NCBI RefSeq assembly: GCF_036373705.1 | Contig: NC_089867.1 | Coordinates: forward strand, 24,571,323 to 24,635,322 | Direction: 5' to 3' | From: Amia ocellicauda | Taxonomy: Eukaryota; Chordata; Actinopteri; Amiiformes; Amiidae | Length of the DNA stretch: 64,000 nt | Shown here: piece by piece, positions 24,401-36,400 of the stretch | Numbering within the stretch: the first letter of the stretch is position 1 | How the letters are laid out: each line of letters starts with the position of its first letter | Position numbers and translations under genes: made by a program | Notes under the pieces: model-generated | Told to the model about the DNA's origin: nothing | Database searches by the model: none | What the model saw: the letters and a program-made list of their open reading frames with translations, nothing else

Positions 24401-27400
24401 ATGTGTGTGTGTCTGTGTGGCAGGTGTTCTCAGTGTGTTAATGTGTGTGTGTCTGTGTGGCAGGTGTTCTCAGTGTGTTAATGTGTGTGTGTCTGTGTGG
24501 CAGGTGTTCTCAGTGTGTTCATGTGTGTGTTTGTTGTGGCAGGTGTTCTCTCTGTGTGTGTTTGTTGTGGCAGGTGTTCTCAGTGTGTTAAGGTGTGTGT
24601 GTCTGTGTGGCAGGTGTTCTCAGTGTGTTAAGGTGTGTGTGTCTGTGTGGCAGGTGTTCTCTGTGTTAATGTGTGTGTGTTTGTTGTGGCAGGTGTTCTC
24701 AGTGTGTTAAGGTGTGTGTGTTTCTTGTGGCAGGTGTTCTCAGTGTGTTAATGTGTGTGTGTCTGTGTGGCAGGTGTTCTCTGTGTTAATGTGTGTGTGT
24801 TTGTTGTGGCAGGTGTTCTCAGTGTGTTAATGTGTGTGTGTGTCTGTGTGGCAGGTGTTCTTTCAGTGTGTTAATGTGTGTGTGTTTGTGTGGCAGGTGT
24901 TCTCAGTGTGTTAATGTGTGTGTGTCTGTGTGGCAGGTGTTCTCAGTGTGTTAATGTGTGTGTGTCTGTGTGGCAGGTGTTCTCAGTGTGTTAATGTGTG
25001 TGTGTCTGTGTGGCAGGTGTTCTCAGTGTGTTAAGGTGTGTGTGTTTCTTGTGGCAGGTGTTCTCAGTGTGTTAAGGTGTGTGTGTGTTTCTTGTGGCAG
25101 GTGTTCTCTGTGTTAATGTGTGTGTGTTTGTTGTGGCAGGTGTTCTCAGTGTGTTAAGGTGTGTGTGTTTCTTGTGGCAGGTGTTCTCAGTGTGTTAATG
25201 TGTGTGTGTCTGTGTGGCAGGTGTTCTCTCGGTGTGTGTTTCTTGTGGCAGGTGTTCTCAGTGTGTTAATGTGTGTGTGTCTGTGTGGCAGGTGTTCTCA
25301 GTGTGTTTGTTGTGGCAGGTGTTCTCTCTGTGTGTGTTTGTTGTGGCAGGTGTTCTCAGTGTGTTAATGTGTGTGTGTTTGTTGTGGCAGGTGTTCTCAG
25401 TGTGTTAATGTGTGTGTGTGTGTCTGTGTGGCAGGTGTTCTCTGTGTTAATGTGTGTGTGTTTGTTGTGGCGGGTGTTCTCAGTGTGTTAAGGTGTGTGT
25501 GTCTGTGTGGCAGGTGTTCTCTGTGTTAAGGTGTGTGTGTTTCTTGTGGCAGGTGTTCTCAGTGTGTTAATGTGTGTGTGTCTGTGTGGCAGGTGTTCTC
25601 TGTGTTAATGTGTGTGTGTTTGTTGTGGCAGGTGTTCTCAGTGTGTTAATGTGTGTGTGTGTCTGTGTGGCAGGTGTTCTCAGTGTGTTAAGGTGTGTGT
25701 GTTTATTGTGGCAGGTGTTCTCAGTGTGTTAATGTGTGTGTGTCTGTGTGGCAGGTGTTCTCAGTGTGTTAATGTGTGTGTGTGTGTGTGGCAGGTGTTC
25801 TCAGTGTGTTAATGTGTGTGTGTCTGTGTGGCAGGTGTTCTCAGTGTGTTAATGTGTGTGTGTCTGTGTGGCAGGTGTTCTCAGTGTGTTAATGTGTGTG
25901 TGTTTGTTGTGGCAGGTGTTCTCAGTGTGTTAAGGTGTGTGTGTTTCTTGTGGCAGGTGTTCTCAGTGTGTTAATGTGTGTGTGTGTCTGTGTGGCAGGT
26001 GTTCTCTGTGTTAATGTGTGTGTGTTTGTTGTGGCAGGTGTTCTCAGTGTGTTAATGTGTGTGTGTGTCTGTGTGGCAGGTGTTCTCAGTGTGTTCATGT
26101 GTGTGTCTGTGTGGCAGGTGTTCTCAGTGTGTTAAGGTGTGTGTGTGTCTGTGTGGCAGGTGTTCTCAGTGTGTTAATGTGTGTGTGTGTCTGTGTGGCA
26201 GGTGTTCTCAGTGTGTTAATGTGTGTGTGTTTGTTGTGGCAGGTGTTCTCAGTGTGTTAAGGTGTGTGTGTTTCTTGTGGCAGGTGTTCTCAGTGTGTTA
26301 ATGTGTGTGTGTGTCTGTGTGGCAGGTGTTCTCTGTGTTAATGTGTGTGTGTTTGTTGTGGCAGGTGTTCTCAGTGTGTTAATGTGTGTGTGTGTCTGTG
26401 TGGCAGGTGTTCTCAGTGTGTTAAGGTGTGTGTGTTTCTTGTGGCAGGTGTTCTCAGTGTGTTAATGTGTGTGTGTCTGTGTGGCAGGTGTTCTCAGTGT
26501 GTTAAGGTGTGTGTGTGTCTGTGTGGCAGGTGTTCTCAGTGTGTTCATGTGTGTGTCTGTGTGGCAGGTGTTCTCAGTGTGTTAAGGTGTGTGTGTGTCT
26601 GTGTGGCAGGTGTTCTCAGTGTGTTAATGTGTGTGTGTGTCTGTGTGGCAGGTGTTCTCAGTGTGTTAATGTGTGTGTGTCTGTGTGGCAGGTGTTCTCA
26701 GTGTGTTAAGGTGTGTGTGTTTCTTGTGGCAGGTGTTCTCAGTGTGTTAATGTGTGTGTGTGTGTGTGGCAGGTGTTCTCAGTGTGTTAAGGTGTGTGTG
26801 TTTCTTGTGGCAGGTGTTCTCAGTGTGTTAATGTGTGTGTGTGTCTGTGTGGCAGGTGTTCTCTGTGTTAATGTGTGTGTGTTTGTTGTGGCAGGTGTTC
26901 TCAGTGTGTTAATGTGTGTGTGTGTCTGTGTGGCAGGTGTTCTCAGTGTGTTAAGGTGTGTGTGTTTCTTGTGGCAGGTGTTCTCAGTGTGTTAATGTGT
27001 GTGTGTTTGTTGTGGCAGGTGTTCTCAGTGTGTTAAGGTGTGTGTGTTTCTTGTGGCAGGTGTTCTCAGTGTGTTAATGTGTGTGTGTGTCTGTGTGGCA
27101 GGTGTTCTCTGTGTTAATGTGTGTGTGTTTGTTGTGGCAGGTGTTCTCAGTGTGTTAATGTGTGTGTCTGTGTGGCAGGTGTTCTCAGTGTGTTAATGTG
27201 TGTGTGTTTGTTGTGGCAGGTGTTCTCAGTGTGTTAAGGTGTGTGTGTTTCTTGTGGCAGGTGTTCTCAGTGTGTTAATGTGTGTGTGTCTGTGTGGCAG
27301 GTGTTCTCTGTGTTAATGTGTGTGTGTTTGTTGTGGCAGGTGTTCTCAGTGTGTTAATGTGTGTGTGTGTCTGTGTGGCAGGTGTTCTTTCAGTGTGTTA

Positions 27401-30400
27401 ATGTGTGTGTGTCTGTGTGGCAGGTGTTCTCAGTGTGTTAATGTGTGTGTGTCTGTGTGGCAGGTGTTCTCAGTGTGTTAATGTGTGTGTGTCTGTGTGG
27501 CAGGTGTTCTCAGTGTGTTCATGTGTGTGTTTGTTGTGGCAGGTGTTCTCTCTGTGTGTGTTTGTTGTGGCAGGTGTTCTCAGTGTGTTAAGGTGTGTGT
27601 GTCTGTGTGGCAGGTGTTCTCAGTGTGTTAAGGTGTGTGTGTCTGTGTGGCAGGTGTTCTCTGTGTTAATGTGTGTGTGTTTGTTGTGGCAGGTGTTCTC
27701 AGTGTGTTAAGGTGTGTGTGTTTCTTGTGGCAGGTGTTCTCAGTGTGTTAATGTGTGTGTGTCTGTGTGGCAGGTGTTCTCTGTGTTAATGTGTGTGTGT
27801 TTGTTGTGGCAGGTGTTCTCAGTGTGTTAATGTGTGTGTGTGTCTGTGTGGCAGGTGTTCTTTCAGTGTGTTAATGTGTGTGTGTTTGTGTGGCAGGTGT
27901 TCTCAGTGTGTTAATGTGTGTGTGTCTGTGTGGCAGGTGTTCTCAGTGTGTTAATGTGTGTGTGTCTGTGTGGCAGGTGTTCTCTGTGTTAATGTGTGTG
28001 TGTTTGTTGTGGCGGGTGTTCTCAGTGTGTTAAGGTGTGTGTGTCTGTGTGGCAGGTGTTCTCTGTGTTAAGGTGTGTGTGTTTCTTGTGGCAGGTGTTC
28101 TCAGTGTGTTAATGTGTGTGTGTCTGTGTGGCAGGTGTTCTCTGTGTTAATGTGTGTGTGTTTGTTGTGGCAGGTGTTCTCAGTGTGTTAATGTGTGTGT
28201 GTGTCTGTGTGGCAGGTGTTCTCAGTGTGTTAAGGTGTGTGTGTTTCTTGTGGCAGGTGTTCTCAGTGTGTTAATGTGTGTGTGTCTGTGTGGCAGGTGT
28301 TCTCAGTGTGTTAATGTGTGTGTGTGTGTGTGGCAGGTGTTCTCAGTGTGTTAATGTGTGTGTGTCTGTGTGGCAGGTGTTCTCAGTGTGTTAATGTGTG
28401 TGTGTCTGTGTGGCAGGTGTTCTCAGTGTGTTAATGTGTGTGTGTTTGTTGTGGCAGGTGTTCTCAGTGTGTTAAGGTGTGTGTGTTTCTTGTGGCAGGT
28501 GTTCTCAGTGTGTTAATGTGTGTGTGTGTCTGTGTGGCAGGTGTTCTCTGTGTTAATGTGTGTGTGTTTGTTGTGGCAGGTGTTCTCAGTGTGTTAATGT
28601 GTGTGTGTGTCTGTGTGGCAGGTGTTCTCAGTGTGTTCATGTGTGTGTCTGTGTGGCAGGTGTTCTCAGTGTGTTAAGGTGTGTGTGTGTCTGTGTGGCA
28701 GGTGTTCTCAGTGTGTTAATGTGTGTGTGTGTCTGTGTGGCAGGTGTTCTCAGTGTGTTAATGTGTGTGTGTTTGTTGTGGCAGGTGTTCTCAGTGTGTT
28801 AAGGTGTGTGTGTTTCTTGTGGCAGGTGTTCTCAGTGTGTTAATGTGTGTGTGTGTCTGTGTGGCAGGTGTTCTCTGTGTTAATGTGTGTGTGTTTGTTG
28901 TGGCAGGTGTTCTCAGTGTGTTAATGTGTGTGTGTGTCTGTGTGGCAGGTGTTCTCAGTGTGTTAAGGTGTGTGTGTTTCTTGTGGCAGGTGTTCTCAGT
29001 GTGTTAATGTGTGTGTGTCTGTGTGGCAGGTGTTCTCAGTGTGTTAAGGTGTGTGTGTGTCTGTGTGGCAGGTGTTCTCAGTGTGTTCATGTGTGTGTCT
29101 GTGTGGCAGGTGTTCTCAGTGTGTTAAGGTGTGTGTGTGTCTGTGTGGCAGGTGTTCTCAGTGTGTTAATGTGTGTGTGTGTCTGTGTGGCAGGTGTTCT
29201 CAGTGTGTTAATGTGTGTGTGTCTGTGTGGCAGGTGTTCTCAGTGTGTTAAGGTGTGTGTGTTTCTTGTGGCAGGTGTTCTCAGTGTGTTAATGTGTGTG
29301 TGTGTGTGTGGCAGGTGTTCTCAGTGTGTTAAGGTGTGTGTGTTTCTTGTGGCAGGTGTTCTCAGTGTGTTAATGTGTGTGTGTGTCTGTGTGGCAGGTG
29401 TTCTCTGTGTTAATGTGTGTGTGTTTGTTGTGGCAGGTGTTCTCAGTGTGTTAATGTGTGTGTGTGTCTGTGTGGCAGGTGTTCTCAGTGTGTTAAGGTG
29501 TGTGTGTTTCTTGTGGCAGGTGTTCTCAGTGTGTTAATGTGTGTGTGTTTGTTGTGGCAGGTGTTCTCAGTGTGTTAAGGTGTGTGTGTTTCTTGTGGCA
29601 GGTGTTCTCAGTGTGTTAATGTGTGTGTGTGTCTGTGTGGCAGGTGTTCTCTGTGTTAATGTGTGTGTGTTTGTTGTGGCAGGTGTTCTCAGTGTGTTAA
29701 TGTGTGTGTCTGTGTGGCAGGTGTTCTCAGTGTGTTAATGTGTGTGTGTTTGTTGTGGCAGGTGTTCTCAGTGTGTTAAGGTGTGTGTGTTTCTTGTGGC
29801 AGGTGTTCTCAGTGTGTTAATGTGTGTGTGTCTGTGTGGCAGGTGTTCTCTGTGTTAATGTGTGTGTGTTTGTTGTGGCAGGTGTTCTCAGTGTGTTAAT
29901 GTGTGTGTGTGTCTGTGTGGCAGGTGTTCTTTCAGTGTGTTAATGTGTGTGTGTCTGTGTGGCAGGTGTTCTCAGTGTGTTAATGTGTGTGTGTCTGTGT
30001 GGCAGGTGTTCTCAGTGTGTTAATGTGTGTGTGTCTGTGTGGCAGGTGTTCTCAGTGTGTTCATGTGTGTGTTTGTTGTGGCAGGTGTTCTCTCTGTGTG
30101 TGTTTGTTGTGGCAGGTGTTCTCAGTGTGTTAAGGTGTGTGTGTCTGTGTGGCAGGTGTTCTCAGTGTGTTAAGGTGTGTGTGTCTGTGTGGCAGGTGTT
30201 CTCTGTGTTAATGTGTGTGTGTTTGTTGTGGCAGGTGTTCTCAGTGTGTTAAGGTGTGTGTGTTTCTTGTGGCAGGTGTTCTCAGTGTGTTAATGTGTGT
30301 GTGTCTGTGTGGCAGGTGTTCTCTGTGTTAATGTGTGTGTGTTTGTTGTGGCAGGTGTTCTCAGTGTGTTAATGTGTGTGTGTGTCTGTGTGGCAGGTGT

Positions 30401-33400
30401 TCTTTCAGTGTGTTAATGTGTGTGTGTTTGTGTGGCAGGTGTTCTCAGTGTGTTAATGTGTGTGTGTCTGTGTGGCAGGTGTTCTCAGTGTGTTAATGTG
30501 TGTGTGTCTGTGTGGCAGGTGTTCTCAGTGTGTTAATGTGTGTGTGTCTGTGTGGCAGGTGTTCTCAGTGTGTTAAGGTGTGTGTGTTTCTTGTGGCAGG
30601 TGTTCTCAGTGTGTTAAGGTGTGTGTGTGTTTCTTGTGGCAGGTGTTCTCTGTGTTAATGTGTGTGTGTTTGTTGTGGCAGGTGTTCTCAGTGTGTTAAG
30701 GTGTGTGTGTTTCTTGTGGCAGGTGTTCTCAGTGTGTTAATGTGTGTGTGTCTGTGTGGCAGGTGTTCTCTCGGTGTGTGTTTCTTGTGGCAGGTGTTCT
30801 CAGTGTGTTAATGTGTGTGTGTCTGTGTGGCAGGTGTTCTCAGTGTGTTTGTTGTGGCAGGTGTTCTCTCTGTGTGTGTTTGTTGTGGCAGGTGTTCTCA
30901 GTGTGTTAATGTGTGTGTGTTTGTTGTGGCAGGTGTTCTCAGTGTGTTAATGTGTGTGTGTGTGTCTGTGTGGCAGGTGTTCTCTGTGTTAATGTGTGTG
31001 TGTTTGTTGTGGCGGGTGTTCTCAGTGTGTTAAGGTGTGTGTGTTTCTTGTGGCAGGTGTTCTCAGTGTGTTAATGTGTGTGTGTCTGTGTGGCAGGTGT
31101 TCTCAGTGTGTTAATGTGTGTGTCTGTGTGGCAGGTGTTCTCAGTGTGTTAAGGTGTGTGTGTGTCTGTGTGGCAGGTGTTCTCAGTGTGTTAATGTGTG
31201 TGTGTTTGTTGTGGCAGGTGTTCTCAGTGTGTTAATGTGTGTGTGTCTGTGTGGCAGGTGTTCTCAGTGTGTTAATGTGTGTGTGTGTCTGTGTGGCAGG
31301 TGTTCTCAGTGTGTTAATGTGTGTGTGTTTGTTGTGGCAGGTGTTCTCAGTGTGTTAAGGTGTGTGTGTTTCTTGTAGCAGGTGTTCTCAGTGTGTTAAT
31401 GTGTGTGTGTGTCTGTGTGGCAGGTGTTCTCTGTGTTAATGTGTGTGTGTTTGTTGTGGCAGGTGTTCTCAGTGTGTTCATGTGTGTGTCTGTGTGGCAG
31501 GTGTTCTCAGTGTGTTAAGGTGTGTGTGTGTCTGTGTGGCAGGTGTTCTCAGTGTGTTAATGTGTGTGTGTGTCTGTGTGGCAGGTGTTCTCAGTGTGTT
31601 AATGTGTGTGTGTTTGTTGTGGCAGGTGTTCTCAGTGTGTTAAGGTGTGTGTGTTTCTTGTGGCAGGTGTTCTCAGTGTGTTAATGTGTGTGTGTGTCTG
31701 TGTGGCAGGTGTTCTCTGTGTTAATGTGTGTGTGTTTGTTGTGGCAGGTGTTCTCAGTGTGTTAATGTGTGTGTCTGTGTGGCAGGTGTTCTCAGTGTGT
31801 TAATGTGTGTGTGTTTGTTGTGGCAGGTGTTCTCAGTGTGTTAATGTGTGTGTGTCTGTGTGGCAGGTGTTCTCAGTGTGTTAATGTGTGTGTGTGTCTG
31901 TGTGGCAGGTGTTCTCAGTGTGTTAATGTGTGTGTGTTTGTTGTGGCAGGTGTTCTCAGTGTGTTAAGGTGTGTGTGTTTCTTGTAGCAGGTGTTCTCAG
32001 TGTGTTAATGTGTGTGTGTGTCTGTGTGGCAGGTGTTCTCTGTGTTAATGTGTGTGTGTTTGTTGTGGCAGGTGTTCTCAGTGTGTTCATGTGTGTGTCT
32101 GTGTGGCAGGTGTTCTCAGTGTGTTAAGGTGTGTGTGTGTCTGTGTGGCAGGTGTTCTCAGTGTGTTAATGTGTGTGTGTGTCTGTGTGGCAGGTGTTCT
32201 CAGTGTGTTAATGTGTGTGTGTTTGTTGTGGCAGGTGTTCTCAGTGTGTTAAGGTGTGTGTGTTTGTTGTGGCAGGTGTTCTCAGTGTGTTAATGTGTGT
32301 GTCTGTGTGGCAGGTGTTCTCAGTGTGTTAATGTGTGTGTGTTTGTTGTGGCAGGTGTTCTCAGTGTGTTAAGGTGTGTGTGTGTCTGTGTGGCAGGTGT
32401 TCTCAGTGTGTTAAGGTGTGTGTGTTTCTTGTGGCAGGTGTTCTCAGTGTGTTAAGGTGTGTGTGTGTTTGTTGTGGCAGGTGTTCTCAGTGTGTTAATG
32501 TGTGTGTGTGTCTGTGTGGCAGGTGTTCTCTGTGTTAATGTGTGTGTGTTTGTTGTTACGGGTGTTCTCAGTGTGTTAAGGTGTGTGTGTTTCTTGTGGC
32601 AGGTGTTCTCAGTGTGTTAATGTGTGTGTGTCTGTGTGGCAGGTGTTCTCAGTGTGTTAATGTGTGTGTGTGTCTGTGTGGCAGGTGTTCTCAGTGTGTT
32701 AATGTGTGTGTGTGTGTGTGGCAGGTGTTCTCAGTGTGTTAATGTGTGTGTGTTTGTTGTGGCAGGTGTTCTCAGTGTGTTAAGGTGTGTGTGTTTCTTG
32801 TGGCAGGTGTTCTCAGTGTGTTAATGTGTGTGTGTGTCTGTGTGGCAGGTGTTCTCTGTGTTAATGTGTGTGTGTTTGTTGTGGCAGGTGTTCTCAGTGT
32901 GTTAATGTGTGTGTGTGTCTGTGTGGCAGGTGTTCTTTCAGTGTGTTAATGTGTGTGTGTCTGTGTGGCAGGTGTTCTCAGTGTGTTAAGGTGTGTGTGT
33001 CTGTGTGGCAGGTGTTCTCTGTGTTAATGTGTGTGTGTTTGTTGTGGCAGGTGTTCTCAGTGTCTTAAGGTGTGTGTGTTTCTTGTGGCAGGTGTTCTCA
33101 GTGTGTTAATGTGTGTGTCTGTGTGGCAGGTGTTCTCAGTGTGTTAATGTGTGTGTGTTTGTTGTGGCAGGTGTTCTCAGTGTGTTAAGGTGTGTGTGTT
33201 TCTTGTGGCAGGTGTTCTCAGTGTGTTAATGTGTGTGTGTCTGTGTGGCAGGTGTTCTCAGTGTGTTAATGTGTGTGTGTCTGTGTGGCAGGTGTTCTCA
33301 GTGTGTTAATGTGTGTGTGTCTGTGTGGCAGGTGTTCTCAGTGTGTTAAGGTGTGTGTGTTTCTTGTGGCAGGTGTTCTCAGTGTGTTAAGGTGTGTGTG

Positions 33401-36400
33401 TTTCTTGTGGCAGGTGTTCTCAGTGTGTTAATGTGTGTGTGTCTGTGTGGCAGGTGTTCTCAGTGTGTTAAGGTGTGTGTGTTTCTTGTGGCAGGTGTTC
33501 TCAGTGTGTTAATGTGTGTGTGTGTCTGTGTGGCAGGTGTTCTCTGTGTTAATGTGTGTGTGTTTGTTGTGGCAGGTGTTCTCAGTGTGTTAATGTGTGT
33601 GTCTGTGTGGCAGGTGTTCTCAGTGTGTTAATGTGTGTGTGTTTGTTGTGGCAGGTGTTCTCAGTGTGTTAAGGTGTGTGTGTTTCTTGTGGCAGGTGTT
33701 CTCTGTGTTAATGTGTGTGTGTCTGTGTGGCAGGTGTTCTTTCAGTGTGTTAATGTGTGTGTGTCTGTGTGGCAGGTGTTCTCAGTGTGTTAATGTGTGT
33801 GTGTCTGTGTGGCAGGTGTTCTCAGTGTGTTAATGTGTGTGTGTCTGTGTGGCAGGTGTTCTCAGTGTGTTAATGTGTGTGTGTCTGTGTGGCAGGTGTT
33901 CTCAGTGTGTTAATGTGTGTGTGTTTGTTGTGGCAGGTGTTCTCAGTGTGTTAAGGTGTGTGTGTTTCTTGTGGCAGGTGTTCTCAGTGTGTTAATGTGT
34001 GTGTGTGTCTGTGTGGCAGGTGTTCTCTGTGTTAATGTGTGTGTGTTTGTTGTGGCGGGTGTTCTCAGTGTGTTAAGGTGTGTGTGTTTCTTGTGGCAGG
34101 TGTTCTCAGTGTGTTAATGTGTGTGTGTCTGTGTGGCAGGTGTTCTCAGTGTGTTAATGTGTGTGTGTCTGTGTGGCAGGTGTTCTCAGTGTGTTAAGGT
34201 GTGTGTGTTTCTTGTGGCAGGTGTTCTCAGTGTGTTAATGTGTGTGTGTGTGTCTGTGTGGCAGGTGTTCTCTGTGTTAATGTGTGTGTGTTTGTTGTGG
34301 CAGGTGTTCTCAGTGTGTTAATGTGTGTGTGTGTCTGTGTGGCAGGTGTTCTCAGTGTGTTAATGTGTGTGTGTGTCTGTGTGGCAGGTGTTCTCTGTGT
34401 TAATGTGTGTGTGTTTGTTGTGGCAGGTGTTCTCAGTGTGTTAATGTGTGTGTCTGTGTGGCAGGTGTTCTCAGTGTGTTAATGTGTGTGTGTTTGTTGT
34501 GGCAGGTGTTCTCAGTGTGTTAAGGTGTGTGTGTTTCTTGTGGCAGGTGTTCTCAGTGTGTTAATGTGTGTGTGTCTGTGTGGCAGGTGTTCTCTGTGTT
34601 AATGTGTGTGTGTTTGTTGTGGCAGGTGTTCTCAGTGTGTTAATGTGTGTGTGTGTCTGTGTGGCAGGTGTTCTTTCAGTGTGTTAATGTGTGTGTTTGT
34701 TGTGGCAGGTGTTCTCTCTGTGTGTTTGTTGTGGCAGGTGTTCTCAGTGTGTTAATGTGTGTGTGTGTCTGTGTGGCAGGTGTTCTCTGTGTTAATGTGT
34801 GTGTGTTTGTTGTGGCGGGTGTTCTCAGTGTGTTAAGGTGTGTGTGTCTGTGTGGCAGGTGTTCTCAGTGTGTTAATGTGTGTGTGTGTCTGTGTGGCAG
34901 GTGTTCTCAGTGTGTTAATGTGTGTGTGTCTGTGTGGCAGGTGTTCTCAGTGTGTTAATGTGTGTGTGTGTCTGTGTGGCAGGTGTTCTCAGTGTGTTAA
35001 TGTGTGTGTGTTTGTTGTGGCAGGTGTTCTCAGTGTGTTAAGGTGTGTGTGTTTCTTGTGGCAGGTGTTCTCAGTGTGTTAATGTGTGTGTTTGTTGTGG
35101 CAGGTGTTCTCTCTCTGTGTGTTTGTTGTGGCAGGTGTTCTCAGTGTGTTAATGTGTGTGTGTTTGTTGTGGCAGGTGTTCTCAGTGTGTTAAGGTGTGT
35201 GTGTCTGTGTGGCAGGTGTTCTCTGTGTTAATGTGTGTGTGTTTGTTGTGGCGGGTGTTCTCAGTGTGTTAAGGTGTGTGTGTTTCTTGTGGCAGGTGTT
35301 CTCAGTGTGTTAATGTGTGTGTGTCTGTGTGGCAGGTGTTCTCAGTGTGTTAATGTGTGTGTGTTTGTTGTGGCAGGTGTTCTCAGTGTGTTAAGGTGTG
35401 TGTGTGTCTGTGTGGCAGGTGTTCTCAGTGTGTTAATGTGTGTGTCTGTGTGGCAGGTGTTCTCAGTGTGTTAATGTGTGTGTGTGTCTGTGTGGCAGGT
35501 GTTCTCAGTGTGTTAATGTGTGTGTGTTTGTTGTGGCAGGTGTTCTCAGTGTGTTAAGGTGTGTGTGTTTCTTGTGGCAGGTGTTCTCAGTGTGTTAATG
35601 TGTGTGTGTGTCTGTGTGGCAGGTGTTCTCTGTGTTAATGTGTGTGTGTTTGTTGTGGCAGGTGTTCTCAGTGTGTTAATGTGTGTGTGTGTGTCTGTGT
35701 GGCAGGTGTTCTTTCAGTGTGTTAATGTGTGTGTGTCTGTGTGGCAGGTGTTCTCTCTGTGTGTGTTTGTTGTGGCAGGTGTTCTCTCTGTGTGTTTGTT
35801 GTGGCAGGTGTTCTCTCTGTGTGTTTGTTGTGGCAGGTGTTCTCTCTGTGTTTGTTGTGGCAGGTGTTCTCAGTGTGTTAATGTGTGTGTGTTTGTTGTG
35901 GCAGGTGTTCTCAGTGTGTTAAGGTGTGTGTGTCTGTGTGGCAGGTGTTCTCAGTGTGTTAATGTGTGTGTGTTTGTTGTGGCAGGTGTTCTCAGTGTGT
36001 TAAGGTGTGTGTGTGTCTGTGTGGCAGGTGTTCTCAGTGTGTTAATGTGTGTGTCTGTGTGGCAGGTGTTCTCAGTGTGTTAATGTGTGTGTGTGTCTGT
36101 GTGGCAGGTGTTCTCAGTGTGTTAATGTGTGTGTGTTTGTTGTGGCAGGTGTTCTCAGTGTGTTAAGGTGTGTGTGTTTCTTGTGGCAGGTGTTCTCAGT
36201 GTGTTAATGTGTGTGTGTGTCTGTGTGGCAGGTGTTCTCTGTGTTAATGTGTGTGTGTTTGTTGTGGCAGGTGTTCTCAGTGTGTTAATGTGTGTGTGTG
36301 TGTCTGTGTGGCAGGTGTTCTCTCTGTGTGTGTTTGTTGTGGCAGGTGTTCTCTCTGTGTGTTTGTTGTGGCAGGTGTTCTCAGTGTGTTAATGTGTGTG

